Source: Geoglobus acetivorans (GTDB taxonomy: Archaea; Halobacteriota; Archaeoglobi; Archaeoglobales; Archaeoglobaceae). From it: DNA of 64,000 nt. How positions within the stretch are numbered: the stretch's first letter is position 1; each line of letters opens with the position of its first letter. Shown piece after piece: positions 33,960 to 44,436 of the stretch. A program made the translations under genes and the position numbers. The stretch spans positions 1,054,001 to 1,118,000 of the forward strand of contig NZ_CP087714.1 in NCBI RefSeq assembly GCF_039641995.1, read 5' to 3'. The notes beneath the pieces were generated by a model. It was not told the DNA's origin. It searched no databases and saw nothing but the letters and a program-made list of their open reading frames with translations.

Positions 33960-35234
33960 TCAGACCCTCTCAAACACAGCTGCAATCCCCATTCCGCCGC
34001 CTATGCAGAGCGAAGCGAGGCCGTAATCTGCCTTCCTCCTCTCCATCTCGTGGATTAGCGTGACAGTTATTCTCGCCCCAGTAGCGCCGATGGGGTGTCC
34101 CAGGCTTATCCCGCTGCCGTGCACGTTCACTCTCTCGAGGTCAAGGTTCAGCTCCTTCACCACAGCCAAAGCCTGGGCAGCGAAAGCCTCGTTCAGCTCG
34201 ATAAGCTCGATGTCGTCCAAGCTTATGCCTGCTCTCTTCACCGCCTTCTGTATCGCCGGAATCGGCCCGAGACCCATGTATGCCGGGTCAATTCCTGCTG
34301 ATGCGTGGCTGACAACCCTCACCTTCGGCTCGAGCCCCAGCTCCTCTGCATACCTCTCCTCCATCAGAAGCAGAGCAGCAGCGCCGTCATTCACTCCGCT
34401 CGCGTTTCCTGCCGTAACCGTTCCACCCTTCTTGAAGACGGGCGGGAGCTTTGCGAGCTTTTCCAGGCTCGTGTCCCTTCTTGGATGCTCGTCCGTGTCT
34501 ACAACAACCTCACCCTTCTTGGTCTTGATGACAACAGGTTCGATCTCCTGAGCAAAAATGCCTTCATCTATCGCCTTCACGGCCCTCATGTGGCTCTCGT
34601 AAGCCAGCTCGTCCTGTTCCTCCCTGCTTATACCGTAAAGCTCTGCTATATTCTCGGCTGTGTTCCCCATGTGGTAGCCGTAGAACTTCTCCCACAGCCC
34701 GTCGTAGACCATTACGTCCACAACCTCATCGATTGCGTTGATGCTCATCCTGTAGCCCCATCTTGCCTTTCTCATCGCATACGGGGCGTTGCTCATGCTC
34801 TCCATCCCTCCCGCAATTACGGCTTTAGCCCCATCGCTGATCGACTGAGCCGCAGCAACAACGGCCTTCAGACCACTTCCGCAGACCTTGTTCAGAGTGT
34901 ATGCGGGGATCTCCTTCGGAATTCCCGAGTAAACTCCGGCCTGCCTTGCCGGATTCTGGCCCTGCGCGGCCTGCAGAACATTGCCCATTATGACCTCGTC
35001 TATTTCCACTTCCACGCCTTCAAACTCATAATCGCCCTCGAGCTCTATCCTGCCCTTCGGCAGCTTTGAGGGATAGAAGTCGTATGAATCTCTGGTTGCG
35101 AGTGGCTTCACTCCAGCTTTTTTCATCAATGCCTTTATTGCAATCGCCCCGAGCTCGTAAGCCTGCAGATCCTTAAGCGACCCCCCAAATTTTCCCACTG
35201 GAGTTCTCACACCATCAACAATGACTGCTGGCAT
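33960..35234 (-). CDS. Acetyl-CoA C-acetyltransferase (thiolase) with an N-terminal insertion
   Basis: A 424-residue thiolase, about 30-35 residues longer than usual. Active-site Cys is in [18 protein letters not shown], His in [16 protein letters not shown] and the second Cys in [17 protein letters not shown]. The extra segment lies at residues 45-80 ([19 protein letters not shown] then a charged stretch) just before EVIMGNV. It joins two acetyl-CoA or cleaves acetoacetyl-CoA. It is transcribed alone, with a TATA-like TTATATTT about 22-29 bases upstream of the ATG. Confidence 0.92.
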   Translation of the reverse strand: MPAVIVDGVRTPVGKFGGSLKDLQAYELGAIAIKALMKKAGVKPLATRDSYDFYPSKLPKGRIELEGDYEFEGVEVEIDEVIMGNVLQAAQGQNPARQAGVYSGIPKEIPAYTLNKVCGSGLKAVVAAAQSISDGAKAVIAGGMESMSNAPYAMRKARWGYRMSINAIDEVVDVMVYDGLWEKFYGYHMGNTAENIAELYGISREEQDELAYESHMRAVKAIDEGIFAQEIEPVVIKTKKGEVVVDTDEHPRRDTSLEKLAKLPPVFKKGGTVTAGNASGVNDGAAALLLMEERYAEELGLEPKVRVVSHASAGIDPAYMGLGPIPAIQKAVKRAGISLDDIELIELNEAFAAQALAVVKELNLDLERVNVHGSGISLGHPIGATGARITVTLIHEMERRKADYGLASLCIGGGMGIAAVFERV

Positions 35235-35287
35235 AACTTCACAATTGATGGAGAAAAATATAATCCTTCTGTTTTTGTCATGTCCGG

Positions 35288-37564
35288 TTAATCTGCTTCC
35301 TCGACTCCAACAGTAACTGAAGGCTCTGGATCGACGAAATTTCTGACGAGTATCCAGTCGTAATGGGCACGGGGGTTGTTGGCATGCGTGCTTAGCCCTA
35401 TCCTGTCAATTGCCAGACTTCCGGTGGTGTAGTTTCCAGCAATCATGTGATTGTATATTCCAAAAATCTTTGAACCATCGTATGCAATTCCTCCAACCTG
35501 CCAGGACGATGGATTGACGTAGTTTCCGAGGGTTTTCAGCAGAGTTGCCTGAGAGTAATCGCTTGGAAGTGTGTTGAACTTGATCAGCGTTTCTTCAGAG
35601 CCCCTGGTGTTTGTGCTGTCGTAGTCTGAAACTCTCATTATTGCGATATAGTACTCCCCGTTTGCCGTGCTGATCAATGAGCCGATGGAATCGTCATCCC
35701 CCGTGTATGCTCGTATCTCAACAGCAAATCTTACCGGAAGATTCAGGTTCGTGTTTATGACAAGGAAGAAGTCAGCATTTGAGGTATCTGTTACAACCTC
35801 GCTTCCCGAAGGATTCCAGATGAAGCTCGGCGTTCCGCTCCAGCCCTCAAGAGTCTGGTAGTTTGAGCTCGTATCAGTGTTGAAGTCATCAAAGAACACA
35901 AATACACTGTTTCCATCACTCTTGCTCACGGCGGCGGAGTTTCCGTAGTACATGTATATGGTCTTGTTTTCCCCGGCGTTCAGTGACGGTATTTTCACCC
36001 ATATCTTTGCAGACACACCTGGATTCCACTCCTCTATCCAGTAAGGCAGTTCGTTTCCTGCGATGTCTGTGAACCTCACGTCCGAGCCACCGGAATTCGT
36101 GGCACTCCAGTTGAATGAAGGGCCAAGAGTTACCAGAATCTGGTAGTCTGAGAGAGCTTGACCTGAATTTTCCTGGGTGTATATGGGGACTCTGTATGCC
36201 CATCCGTTCAGGTGCCAGGCTCTTGTGAGGTTTATCACACTGAGAGAAATAACGTCTCCACTGTCCCCCGCAAATGCATATATCTTTGCACTACCGTTTG
36301 AAAGTGCTGTAGCCTGCACATTAACGACCCCGTTGGAGTCTGTGAGTGCGGAGGTGGTGTTCAGTACAATGACTGAGGAATTTGTGACGGAAAATCTAAC
36401 CTCCACACCCGGAACAGGTGAGGACTGGGAATCGACAACTCTGACGGACAGGGTCTTCTTAAAGCCATCTTTCCCGGCGTCCCACACTCCACCGCTGTCA
36501 AGCCAGTTTACCTGCAGCAATGAGCTTGCATTTGTTCCCTGGGGCTGAATTACAGTTATGTTGTATGATGTGCTCAGACTTCCTGCTGAAAATATGACGC
36601 TTCCGCTTCCACCATTCTGGGCTTTGAACGACGTTCTCGCAACACCGGAAATATCTGTCTCTACTTTCGAAGGAACGGCGCTCCCTATCCCTCCGGAAAC
36701 GGTTACGTTAACTTTCAAACCTGTTACTGGGTTCAGATACTCGTCCAGAAGTGAAACACCAAGTTCCTGGATGTCTCCAGCGGACAGTGTGTATGAATCA
36801 AATGGATTGACTTTCAGCATGTACTTTGGACTCGGTTTGAACTCGTGGTCCGAGATAACGATGGTGGATAGAAATCCAGATGGAATTGTGGCCTTCACCT
36901 TGTCGCCCGAAACAGATAAACCTGCACTTGCCCAGTAGTCTGGATTTACACTCTCAAATTCCACTGTGATATTCTCTGCATAAAATCTTCCGCCCGAAGA
37001 GACTGCTCTGAATGAGAACTCGTGGGGGGAATTATATGCCCGGTTGACGCTCGAATTTATTATAACAAGATTGATACCTCCGCTGAGCATTTTCTGGTCC
37101 CCTGCAATCCCGAATCCTCCGTTGCTTTTCTGAAATACTGCCGTGTTCTCAAAGATGAAGGTTGTATCAGGATAGAAGTAGTTATCAATTTTCACGTATA
37201 TTCTGCTGGACTCATAGCTCTTTGAAAGTGTCAGTTTACTGCCGTTTGGCAGCGTGATTTCGGCCGAGATGTTTACAGTAAATGGCTCTGTCCAGATTGA
37301 AAATCCTGCAGGTTCGGGTGTTAGCAGAAAGAGATAGTCAGGATATTCCGGAGTTTTTACAAGCAGGAATGCATTATTTCCAGAGGATATAAGGGCTGAG
37401 AACTTTTCCATTTCGGCCTTAATGGATTTCACGTTGTCATACTCTATCTTTTTCAACTGATCAGGAATCAGAGTGGTCTGAACAAAGGCAAGGAAGATTA
37501 TCATTATCTGGAGCAGGAGAATGAATCCAATTATTGGCGAGACCCCACTGTTGTCTCCAGACAC
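35288..37564 (-). CDS. Large pilin-type surface protein with Ig-like and DUF2341 domains
   Basis: A 758-residue protein. Its N-terminus [20 protein letters not shown] plus a hydrophobic helix matches the archaeal type IV pilin N-terminal domain (GVSPVIG pattern), so it may be processed by the pilin peptidase. Then come beta-rich domains: two bacterial-Ig (Big_1)-like repeats near residues 265-440 ([16 protein letters not shown]-style and [20 protein letters not shown]), DUF2341 near 450-540 ([45 protein letters not shown]), and a C-terminal jelly-roll-like part. It is divergent from the assembly ATPase. It may be an adhesive cap or major surface fibre. Confidence 0.8.
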   Translation of the reverse strand: MSGDNSGVSPIIGFILLLQIMIIFLAFVQTTLIPDQLKKIEYDNVKSIKAEMEKFSALISSGNNAFLLVKTPEYPDYLFLLTPEPAGFSIWTEPFTVNISAEITLPNGSKLTLSKSYESSRIYVKIDNYFYPDTTFIFENTAVFQKSNGGFGIAGDQKMLSGGINLVIINSSVNRAYNSPHEFSFRAVSSGGRFYAENITVEFESVNPDYWASAGLSVSGDKVKATIPSGFLSTIVISDHEFKPSPKYMLKVNPFDSYTLSAGDIQELGVSLLDEYLNPVTGLKVNVTVSGGIGSAVPSKVETDISGVARTSFKAQNGGSGSVIFSAGSLSTSYNITVIQPQGTNASSLLQVNWLDSGGVWDAGKDGFKKTLSVRVVDSQSSPVPGVEVRFSVTNSSVIVLNTTSALTDSNGVVNVQATALSNGSAKIYAFAGDSGDVISLSVINLTRAWHLNGWAYRVPIYTQENSGQALSDYQILVTLGPSFNWSATNSGGSDVRFTDIAGNELPYWIEEWNPGVSAKIWVKIPSLNAGENKTIYMYYGNSAAVSKSDGNSVFVFFDDFNTDTSSNYQTLEGWSGTPSFIWNPSGSEVVTDTSNADFFLVINTNLNLPVRFAVEIRAYTGDDDSIGSLISTANGEYYIAIMRVSDYDSTNTRGSEETLIKFNTLPSDYSQATLLKTLGNYVNPSSWQVGGIAYDGSKIFGIYNHMIAGNYTTGSLAIDRIGLSTHANNPRAHYDWILVRNFVDPEPSVTVGVEEAD

Positions 37565-37648
37565 GTTTTCAATTCTGTCACTTCAATAATATAAAGCCTT
37601 CTAAAAATCGAGGAAAGATTTATTATTTTCTTAGAATAATTCATTTCG

Positions 37649-39187
37649 ATGCTCAACAACCCTTACTATCTCAGTATCAGAAACTTCATTGAGGATGCTG
37701 GAATGGAGCTTGTTGAGGGAGAAGAGGTTCCCGAGGGTTACACCGTTGTTGATGAGTACTGGCTCATTGACAGGCTGGCTCTGGTCAGAATTCTTGAGAG
37801 TGTTGAGAGTTACAGAAAAAAATACTGGCTGATAGAACCCCAGATATCTGAAGATGAAGCTATGCTCCTCTATACCATCTATGAAGATGTGAGGCAGAGT
37901 TTCCTTTATTTAATGGGAGAAGACAATTTCGACAGGCTTTTCAAAAGTTTGAAAAAGGTTCTTGGAGACTATGCGGTGAAAACAAAAGATGAGCTTTTCT
38001 ACAAGCTTCTTTACTATTTTGTTCGGGATTTCCTCGGACTCGGGATAGTGGAGCCAATATTGTTTGATGAGAATGTCGAGGATGTGAGTTGTGATGGGTA
38101 TGGGGTTCCGATTTTCGTATATCACCGAAAATACGGGAACATGTCCACCAACATAGTGCTTGAGAAGGATGTCCTCGATAACTACGTTCTTTTGCTCGCT
38201 CAGCGAGCCAACAAGCATCTCAGCTACTCCAGTCCAATCATTGATGCAACCCTGCCTGATGGGAGCAGAATCCAGATAACCTATGGCTCGGAAATCTCCA
38301 CGCGGGGAAGCACATTCACAATACGAAAGTTCAGAGAAGAACCCTTCACCCCGGTTGAGCTGATGGATTTTGGCACGATTTCCGCAAGAATGCTTGCCTA
38401 CTTCTGGATTTTAATTGAAAACAAAAAGAATGTTATGGTCATCGGCGAGACTGCAAGCGGTAAGACCACAACGCTCAACGCTCTCCTGATGTTCATACCT
38501 CCTGACAGCAAAATTGTGTCCATAGAGGACACGAGGGAGATTCAGCTATATCATGAAAACTGGATACCCGAGGTCACACGGCTGAGCATAGAGGGGCAGG
38601 AAATCGATATGTATGATCTGTTAAGAGCAGCTTTAAGACAGAGGCCTGAGTACATAATCGTCGGAGAGGTGAGAGGTAAGGAAGCACAGACACTGTTCCA
38701 GGCAATGGCCACAGGTCATGCGGCCTACGCAACGTTCCATGCTGGGGATGTTAACCAGCTCATCCACAGGCTTGAGGAAGACCCTCTGAATGTGCCAAGG
38801 GTTCTCATCCAGTATCTTGATGCTGTTGCGATTCAGGGCAGATGGGTTACTAAGACCGAGAAAAAGAGGAGAATCAAGTCCGTGTACGAGATTCTTGGAA
38901 TTGAACCAACAACAAAGGAACTTTTGCTGAATCCAGTTTACAGGTGGGAACCTCATGATGACCGGTTCATCGAGACATCCTCTTCCGCCAAGCTGGAATC
39001 GATTTCGAGTTCAACGGGACTTTCAGTATCTGAATTGCTTGAAGAACTTGATAGGCGGACAAAGTTTCTGGAAATGCTGAGAGAACGGGGAGTCAAGAGG
39101 TTTGGGGAATTTGTAAAGTATGTCTCACTATATAACGCAAATTCAGAAATCGCATTCGAGAAGCTCCAAGAAATGGAGGTATCCTGA
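37649..39187 (+). CDS. Type IV pilus/secretion assembly ATPase (TadA/GspE-like)
   Basis: A 512-residue hexameric ATPase that powers assembly of archaeal pilus-like filaments. N-terminal domain about 1-150; Walker A VIGETASGKTTTLNALLMF; Asp box SIEDTREIQLYHENWIPEVTR; Walker B IIVGEVRGKEAQTLFQAMATGHAAYATFHA; the conserved RxxR region STFTIRKFREEPFTP. The C-terminus has extra charged residues. Its stop overlaps the start of the membrane partner (39187), confirming an operon. Confidence 0.93.
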   Translation: MLNNPYYLSIRNFIEDAGMELVEGEEVPEGYTVVDEYWLIDRLALVRILESVESYRKKYWLIEPQISEDEAMLLYTIYEDVRQSFLYLMGEDNFDRLFKSLKKVLGDYAVKTKDELFYKLLYYFVRDFLGLGIVEPILFDENVEDVSCDGYGVPIFVYHRKYGNMSTNIVLEKDVLDNYVLLLAQRANKHLSYSSPIIDATLPDGSRIQITYGSEISTRGSTFTIRKFREEPFTPVELMDFGTISARMLAYFWILIENKKNVMVIGETASGKTTTLNALLMFIPPDSKIVSIEDTREIQLYHENWIPEVTRLSIEGQEIDMYDLLRAALRQRPEYIIVGEVRGKEAQTLFQAMATGHAAYATFHAGDVNQLIHRLEEDPLNVPRVLIQYLDAVAIQGRWVTKTEKKRRIKSVYEILGIEPTTKELLLNPVYRWEPHDDRFIETSSSAKLESISSSTGLSVSELLEELDRRTKFLEMLRERGVKRFGEFVKYVSLYNANSEIAFEKLQEMEVS

Positions 39188-41130
39188 TGCCCTATACTCC
39201 TTCGTTTTTGAGGAGAAGGTATGCCCGGAAATGGCTGAAAAACAGAAAGAAATATGCAGATATAGACAGGGCCCTCAAAGCTTCCAGGCTGAATTTCACC
39301 GTGTATGAGTTTCTTGCAGCTGCTGCTTTTTACTCATGTCTGGTATTTGTGGTCTCGTTCATTTTTTTCAGTCTTGCTGTAAAGGTGTTTTTTGACGATA
39401 TTGCGAGATATGCAGTCAGCTTTACAGTTAATGAACTGGTCAGGTTTCTGATGCCAACCGTGAAAAACGTCCCCCATCTCGGGATTGGAGATTTGGTTTC
39501 AGGCTATTCTCACCTGGCGTTGTATTATGCCGAAAAGTATTATTACATTGTCATGCTTATTCCCTCTTACCTGTTTTACAGACTTGCCAGATATGCTATT
39601 CTATCTTATCCATTCTTTCTGGCCAACAGGAGAAAGGGCGAGATAGATCTGTATCTCCCCCATGCAGTAAATATGATGTATGGAATGGCCGTGGGAGGTC
39701 TGAGTCCAGTAGAGGTTTTGAAGGAGGTTTCAAAGCTTCATTATCTTTTTGGAGAGGTCAGCGTTGAGCTGAAAGAAGTTATCAAGCATTTTGAGGTGTT
39801 CAGGAAGGACATTTTTTCGAGCATGAGGTATGTCAGAGACACGACACCGAGCAAAAAGCTTTCAGCGTTTCTGGATAGCCTGATAGTGGTGTTGCAGGGA
39901 GGAGGGAGTCTGGTAGATTATCTCAAATCCAAGTCTGAAGAATACGAGGAGGAGAAGGACATCGCCTTTGATGAGGTCACGAGCTTCATGGAAATCCTGT
40001 TTGAGATATACATTTCCATATTCATGATGTTTCCGTTGCTGCTGCTGATCGTACTCGTTGTTTCAAAATTCATCTCTCAGGACATAATGGATGGATATGT
40101 TTACATGATTTATCTCCTGCTCCCGGTTTCCGCAGTGTTCATAATCTACCTGGCGAGGTCAACTCTCCCGTTTACTGGATCTTCTATAGTGGTGGTTAAG
40201 GATGAGGGCCTGGCGGCGAATGTTTACATCTATTCCAGGAAGGTGAGGAGGTTCAAAAGGAGCCTGGTGAAAGAAGTTATTAACAAAATCGTAAGATTTG
40301 CCCTGCATCCCTACACGACCTCCATCGCCTACATGGACTCAAAGATAGTGGCAGTGCATGTGCTTCTTTACTCTGCTGCTGCGTTCTACATTTTATGGAG
40401 CAGAAATTACATTGAGCCTGAAAATTACGCAATACCTGCTTTTGCACTCTTTTCCGTACTTACTGTAATCTTTGAGATGAAGCACAGGGTGATTTCACGA
40501 GCTGAGGAAAGGCTGCCTGAATTCTTCAGTGAGATTGCCATGCTCAACGAGTCAGGTGTCTCTATCTTTGATGGGATAAGGCTGGTATCCAGAGGAGGGA
40601 CTGACATTCTGTCGAGGGAATTTGCAGACATTGGGAGATATGTCGAGATCGGTCTTCCCGTCACGAGATCCTTTTCGAGACTTGCGTATCGAATAAAAAG
40701 CGATATTTTTGCAAAGGCGATTCCTATAGCTGTAAAGACCCTTGAAACAAACTCCACGGTAAAGGATGCATTTACTACTGTTTCCAGGTTCATTGAATCT
40801 GAGATTTTATTCAGAAAGAGGTTAAAGTCCAGCCTCATGCCCTACCTTGCCATAGTTTACCTTTCTGTTGGGGTTTTCATCTTTGTAACATATCTGCTTA
40901 TTTCCAAGTTTCTTGTCGTCTTCTCCGGAATGGATGTTGAGGTAATGGGGATGAAGGCGTCATTTGATGTTGAAATGATAAGACAGACATTCATGAGAAC
41001 ACTATATCTCATTTCATTTCTTTCGGGGATCATTGCAGGAACGATATCGGAGATGAGGGTTACTGGTGGATTCAAGCACGCCCTGGTCCTGACTTTCATT
41101 ACCTACGTGTCTTTCACGTATTTTGTCTGA
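39187..41130 (+). CDS. Type IV pilus assembly membrane platform (TadC/FlaJ-like)
   Basis: A 647-residue polytopic protein with two T2SSF repeats. Repeat 1 lies near 150-290 (LYLPHAVNMMYGMAVGGLSP, RDTTPSKKLSAFLDSLIVVL, GGGSLVDYLKSKSEEYEEEK) and repeat 2 near 440-600 (ERLPEFFSEIAMLNESGVSI, then FDGIRLVSRGGTD). Membrane helices follow each repeat. It recruits the ATPase at 37649 and anchors the pilus base. No prepilin peptidase is in the window. Confidence 0.92.
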   Translation: MPYTPSFLRRRYARKWLKNRKKYADIDRALKASRLNFTVYEFLAAAAFYSCLVFVVSFIFFSLAVKVFFDDIARYAVSFTVNELVRFLMPTVKNVPHLGIGDLVSGYSHLALYYAEKYYYIVMLIPSYLFYRLARYAILSYPFFLANRRKGEIDLYLPHAVNMMYGMAVGGLSPVEVLKEVSKLHYLFGEVSVELKEVIKHFEVFRKDIFSSMRYVRDTTPSKKLSAFLDSLIVVLQGGGSLVDYLKSKSEEYEEEKDIAFDEVTSFMEILFEIYISIFMMFPLLLLIVLVVSKFISQDIMDGYVYMIYLLLPVSAVFIIYLARSTLPFTGSSIVVVKDEGLAANVYIYSRKVRRFKRSLVKEVINKIVRFALHPYTTSIAYMDSKIVAVHVLLYSAAAFYILWSRNYIEPENYAIPAFALFSVLTVIFEMKHRVISRAEERLPEFFSEIAMLNESGVSIFDGIRLVSRGGTDILSREFADIGRYVEIGLPVTRSFSRLAYRIKSDIFAKAIPIAVKTLETNSTVKDAFTTVSRFIESEILFRKRLKSSLMPYLAIVYLSVGVFIFVTYLLISKFLVVFSGMDVEVMGMKASFDVEMIRQTFMRTLYLISFLSGIIAGTISEMRVTGGFKHALVLTFITYVSFTYFV

Positions 41131-41169
41131 GGAAAAAATATTGACTGGTGGATTTAACAATTATAATGC

Positions 41170-41943
41170 ATGGAACTGATTGAGCTTCTCGACGAGGCAA
41201 TGAGTATAGGATATTCCCGAGTGCCTGACATTCAGTCTGAAATGTATTCGGTAATTGGAGATATTCATGCCGATTCCAGAGCCCTGAAAATTTTAGTGAG
41301 GGAAGCGTTCAGACCGGTAATCTTCCTGGGAGATTATGCGGACAGGGGTGGCGAGCCGGTTGAGGTATACAGGACCATCCTCGAGGGATATATCGACGGA
41401 GATTTTATTCTCCTCAGGGGAAATCATGAATCTGGGAATGTAATGCCTCATGATTTACCCTACATGCTGGAGAGGGAGGAATGGGGGCCAGAGTTTTACA
41501 GAAAGCTTCAAAAATTCTGGAAAATGCTCCCCTGCTGCTGTGTAATAAACGGCGATGTCTTTGCGGTGCATGGTGGAATATACACAAGGGGCTGCAGGAT
41601 CATCAATAGGGGTGTAAGGCGTTCGGAATTAATGCGGGAGGATGCTGAGATTGAGCTGATGTGGAATGACCCTTGGGAAAACAATGAATGTGTGCGGAAT
41701 TTTGAAAGGGGGATTGGTTACAGATTCGGTCCCAAAGCCACCGACAGATTCCTTGAGGATCTCGGTTTGAAAGTTGTGGTGAGGAGTCATGAACCCTACA
41801 AGGTTATGAAGGTCGAGCATAATGGCATGGTTGTCACCATCGGGTCAACGGGAGTATATGGTACGAGAATTGCAAGACTTAATGTTTGTGGAAAATTCAG
41901 AGATGGATATGAGTTAAGCCAAAATTTTGGGGAAATTTTTTAG
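41170..41943 (+). CDS. PPP-family metallophosphatase (Ser/Thr phosphatase type)
   Basis: A 257-residue enzyme with all PPP motifs: VIGDIHADSRAL (GDxHG), FLGDYADRGGEPVEV (GDxxDRG), LLRGNHES (GNHE), VFAVHGGIY (HGG), and VVRSHEPY (SH). It removes phosphate from proteins using two metal ions. It is 39 bases after the pilus membrane gene and could act on pilus or respiratory regulation, but archaeal PPP enzymes have broad targets. Confidence 0.9.
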   Translation: MELIELLDEAMSIGYSRVPDIQSEMYSVIGDIHADSRALKILVREAFRPVIFLGDYADRGGEPVEVYRTILEGYIDGDFILLRGNHESGNVMPHDLPYMLEREEWGPEFYRKLQKFWKMLPCCCVINGDVFAVHGGIYTRGCRIINRGVRRSELMREDAEIELMWNDPWENNECVRNFERGIGYRFGPKATDRFLEDLGLKVVVRSHEPYKVMKVEHNGMVVTIGSTGVYGTRIARLNVCGKFRDGYELSQNFGEIF

Positions 41944-42167
41944 CTTTTTGTTTTGTAGCTGGTGTATACCCTCAGCAGGCCGTTTATTGCGAGGAGCGCA
42001 GCAACGAGTCCTGCAATTACGTGTATTCCACCTTCGTATGCTGGAATCGCGCCAGAGCTGAGAACCCATAACCACATGAACGCCAGCTGAAGGCCTCCAA
42101 CCACGAGTCCCGCAAATACCAGCATTATGAATATCGTTTTCAGGTCAAAGGTCTCAAAGAGCTTCAT
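41940..42167 (-). CDS. Small two-helix membrane protein of the cytochrome locus
   Basis: A 75-residue protein with hydrophobic segments at about 10-35 and 44-65 and a positively charged tail. No family recognised. It lies 43 bases downstream of the 12-haem cytochrome on the same strand, so it is probably an accessory or anchor subunit. Its stop region overlaps the phosphatase gene by four bases, tail to tail. Confidence 0.65.
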   Translation of the reverse strand: MKLFETFDLKTIFIMLVFAGLVVGGLQLAFMWLWVLSSGAIPAYEGGIHVIAGLVAALLAINGLLRVYTSYKTKS

Positions 42168-42210
42168 ATGTCAAAAAAGTTGGAAAGAGTATTTAAAAAT
42201 TTTTCCACTT

Positions 42211-43068
42211 TTATTTGTGACAGGTTGTGCATTTGAGAGTCGGGTAGTGGTCTTTCCTGTCTGTGTGGCACGTTTCACAGATCGTCCTGACGTCTATGTT
42301 CTTGTGGGGCACGTGGCAGGACTTGCAGTCTTTGTCTGCGTGGTACTTGTGGATTGGTTTGTCTGGCAGGCTGTGGCAGGTCTGGCATGAGAACGGCTCG
42401 GCGGTTATATGTGGCTGGTGGCAGTTGCTGCACTCACTCTCTGAATGGGCACCTTCAGGCAGTGCGAGGATGATGTCTCTGTCCTTGTGGCACTTCTTAC
42501 AGTCCTGTGATGTTGGAAGGATGTTTTCCCCGTTTGTCTTCACGTCGGCTAAGAAGTTGTGGCAGTTGGTGCAGTGGAAATCCATCTGCGGAACCTTCAT
42601 GGATATATCGCTGTGGCACTTATTGCACTCTGAGTTGTCCGGCACGAACTTGTGGACTCTTCCCCCATGACAGTCTATACAGTTGGCCTTGGCGTTTTCC
42701 AGATGATATTTGTGCCCCGCTGTGTCCGCAACGTATGGCCATTTTTCTGATTTCTGGAAGTGGCAGTTTTCGCATTTTTCATTGGGTATCACTACGTGGA
42801 CGTCGTCTGAAACTTCTTCTGGCTGGAGGGTGAAGTATGTTACGAGCAGTCTCATGTTGTCCTGTATACTCGCTTCATGGCACTCGTGACAGGTTATCCC
42901 CTGGTGTGGGCTCTGGTTCCATTTGTTCCATGCCTCTTCCATCAAGTGGCAGGTTTTGCAGAATCTTGGATCTTTTTCGATGAACATGAACGTATTGTAG
43001 CCTTCGGCAGCCACTATCAGGCCTGCCACTATCAGGAAAAGGAGTAGCATTGCAGCCTTTCGTTCCAT
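42211..43068 (-). CDS. Dodecahaem c-type cytochrome with NrfH/NapC-like N-terminus
   Basis: A 285-residue protein with one N-terminal membrane helix (residues 4-24) and twelve CxxCH motifs. The first two (FCKTCHLMEEAWNKWNQSPH, then CHECH) have the NapC/NrfH quinol-dehydrogenase layout, including the Met and S-x-H features. Ten more follow: CENCH, CIDCH, CNKCH, CTNCH, CKKCH, CSNCH, CQTCH, CKSCH, CETCH and CTTCH. Many extra His could be axial ligands. It would take electrons from menaquinol and pass them outside. It lies 164 bases after the NrfD-like gene, with possible own promoter, within the same minus-strand block. Confidence 0.92.
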   Translation of the reverse strand: MERKAAMLLLFLIVAGLIVAAEGYNTFMFIEKDPRFCKTCHLMEEAWNKWNQSPHQGITCHECHEASIQDNMRLLVTYFTLQPEEVSDDVHVVIPNEKCENCHFQKSEKWPYVADTAGHKYHLENAKANCIDCHGGRVHKFVPDNSECNKCHSDISMKVPQMDFHCTNCHNFLADVKTNGENILPTSQDCKKCHKDRDIILALPEGAHSESECSNCHQPHITAEPFSCQTCHSLPDKPIHKYHADKDCKSCHVPHKNIDVRTICETCHTDRKDHYPTLKCTTCHK

Positions 43069-43232
43069 GGCTTTCCCACTTTCCCAGTTAATAAAAATTT
43101 TGCGTATTGTACCTTAAATGCAAAAGAAAATAAAGTTGATTAATGGATTTTCTCAAAGTTTCAAAAACTGTAAATCTCAGGGATTTATAGCTTGGAATTT
43201 GTGAACCATTCCCGGAAAAAATAAAAAGGTAA

Positions 43233-44435
43233 TTATTCGGCTTCTGTTTTTTCCCACTCGTGCGGATGCTCCCATGGTGGCAGCAGCTTGATCAACACCG
43301 CCAGTATTATGAATGGCAATATCCAGATGGCTAAGGCGAGTGAAAGGCTTTCTGGGCCAAATAGTGGCATTATGTATGTTGTGTACCCGAGGTATGTCTT
43401 TGATATCAGCTGACCACCTATCACCACATTCCATCTCATTGCAAAAACGCCGATGAGTGTCAGAGTGGTGACAAATATGTATATCCATTTTCTGACGTTG
43501 AACTTGAATATACCTGTCCTGGCGATTATCAGCAGGAATATCGGTACGAGGGTGCCAAGGAAGACCTGAATCACGATGAATGTCCAGAACAGTTTGTCTG
43601 TTATCAGCACTCTTATTGCATCTATGCCCTCTTCCTGCGTGTAAAACAGGTGAGCAAGCTCCATGAACTCTAAGGAGAGGTCCAGCAGATATGAGTAGAG
43701 CAGGTAATTGGCGAGCGTATCTGTACAGGCTCTGTCAAGCTCAACCCCTCTTATGTAGCTGCTGACTATGTATATCAACAGGACGAGTGCAATTCCTGAG
43801 ACCATCGCTGAGAACAGGAAGATTATTGGCATCAGAGGTGAACTCCACCAGTGATTTGCCTTAACGCTCCCGAATATGAACCCGACATAGCCATGCAGGA
43901 ACGCAGCTGAAGGGAGACCAATAACAGTAACGATGTTCACGATTTTGTTATCTGCTTTGACAGCCTCATCGCTTATGTTGTAATCTCCGAGGGTGAGTAT
44001 CTTATATATAAAGCCCTTAATTCCACCCACTTCCTGGGACCACATTACTATGTCTTTTCTGTAGTCGAAGTAAAGCTCTATCAGCAGGACTGCCATAAGG
44101 TACCAGGCATAGACGAAACCGAAACCTGCCATTGCTGACGAGAGGTGGGGTGTCATCATGATCTCAAGGGCCCTTTCAGGATGTCCCAGATGCGCGACCA
44201 GCGGCAGTGGAGCGCATAACAGGAAGGCGAGAGCCGTTAACAGTGCAAGCCTGTAGGTGGGCTTCACGGCCTCAACTTTGAATATTCTTTCGAGAGATGC
44301 GACAATAAATGCTCCAGCCACGAGACCAGTTATGTAGGGATAGAGAGCAATGAGGACACTCCAGTTAACCTCGACCTCGTTGGGGTATATGTATCCCTGA
44401 ACGTGCTGGAGAACCTGCCAGAGAATTTCACTCAC
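43233..44435 (-). CDS. NrfD/PsrC-like integral membrane quinone-interacting subunit
   Basis: A 400-residue protein with about nine to ten membrane helices, typical of NrfD/HybB/ActC families: LAFLLCAPLPLVAHLGHPER, the PLMPIIFLFSAMVSGIALVL segment, MRWNVVIGGQLISKTYLGYT. The conserved residues around GHPER match the quinone site region. It oxidises or reduces menaquinone and pairs with the upstream FeS subunit (stop/start separated by one base). Confidence 0.92.
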   Translation of the reverse strand: MSEILWQVLQHVQGYIYPNEVEVNWSVLIALYPYITGLVAGAFIVASLERIFKVEAVKPTYRLALLTALAFLLCAPLPLVAHLGHPERALEIMMTPHLSSAMAGFGFVYAWYLMAVLLIELYFDYRKDIVMWSQEVGGIKGFIYKILTLGDYNISDEAVKADNKIVNIVTVIGLPSAAFLHGYVGFIFGSVKANHWWSSPLMPIIFLFSAMVSGIALVLLIYIVSSYIRGVELDRACTDTLANYLLYSYLLDLSLEFMELAHLFYTQEEGIDAIRVLITDKLFWTFIVIQVFLGTLVPIFLLIIARTGIFKFNVRKWIYIFVTTLTLIGVFAMRWNVVIGGQLISKTYLGYTTYIMPLFGPESLSLALAIWILPFIILAVLIKLLPPWEHPHEWEKTEAE

Positions 44436-44436
44436 T

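Noticed and set aside
34305-35069. 254-codon open frame on the plus strand
   Set aside because: It is antisense to the thiolase, whose motifs are strong; the frame arises from G/C-rich codon use there.
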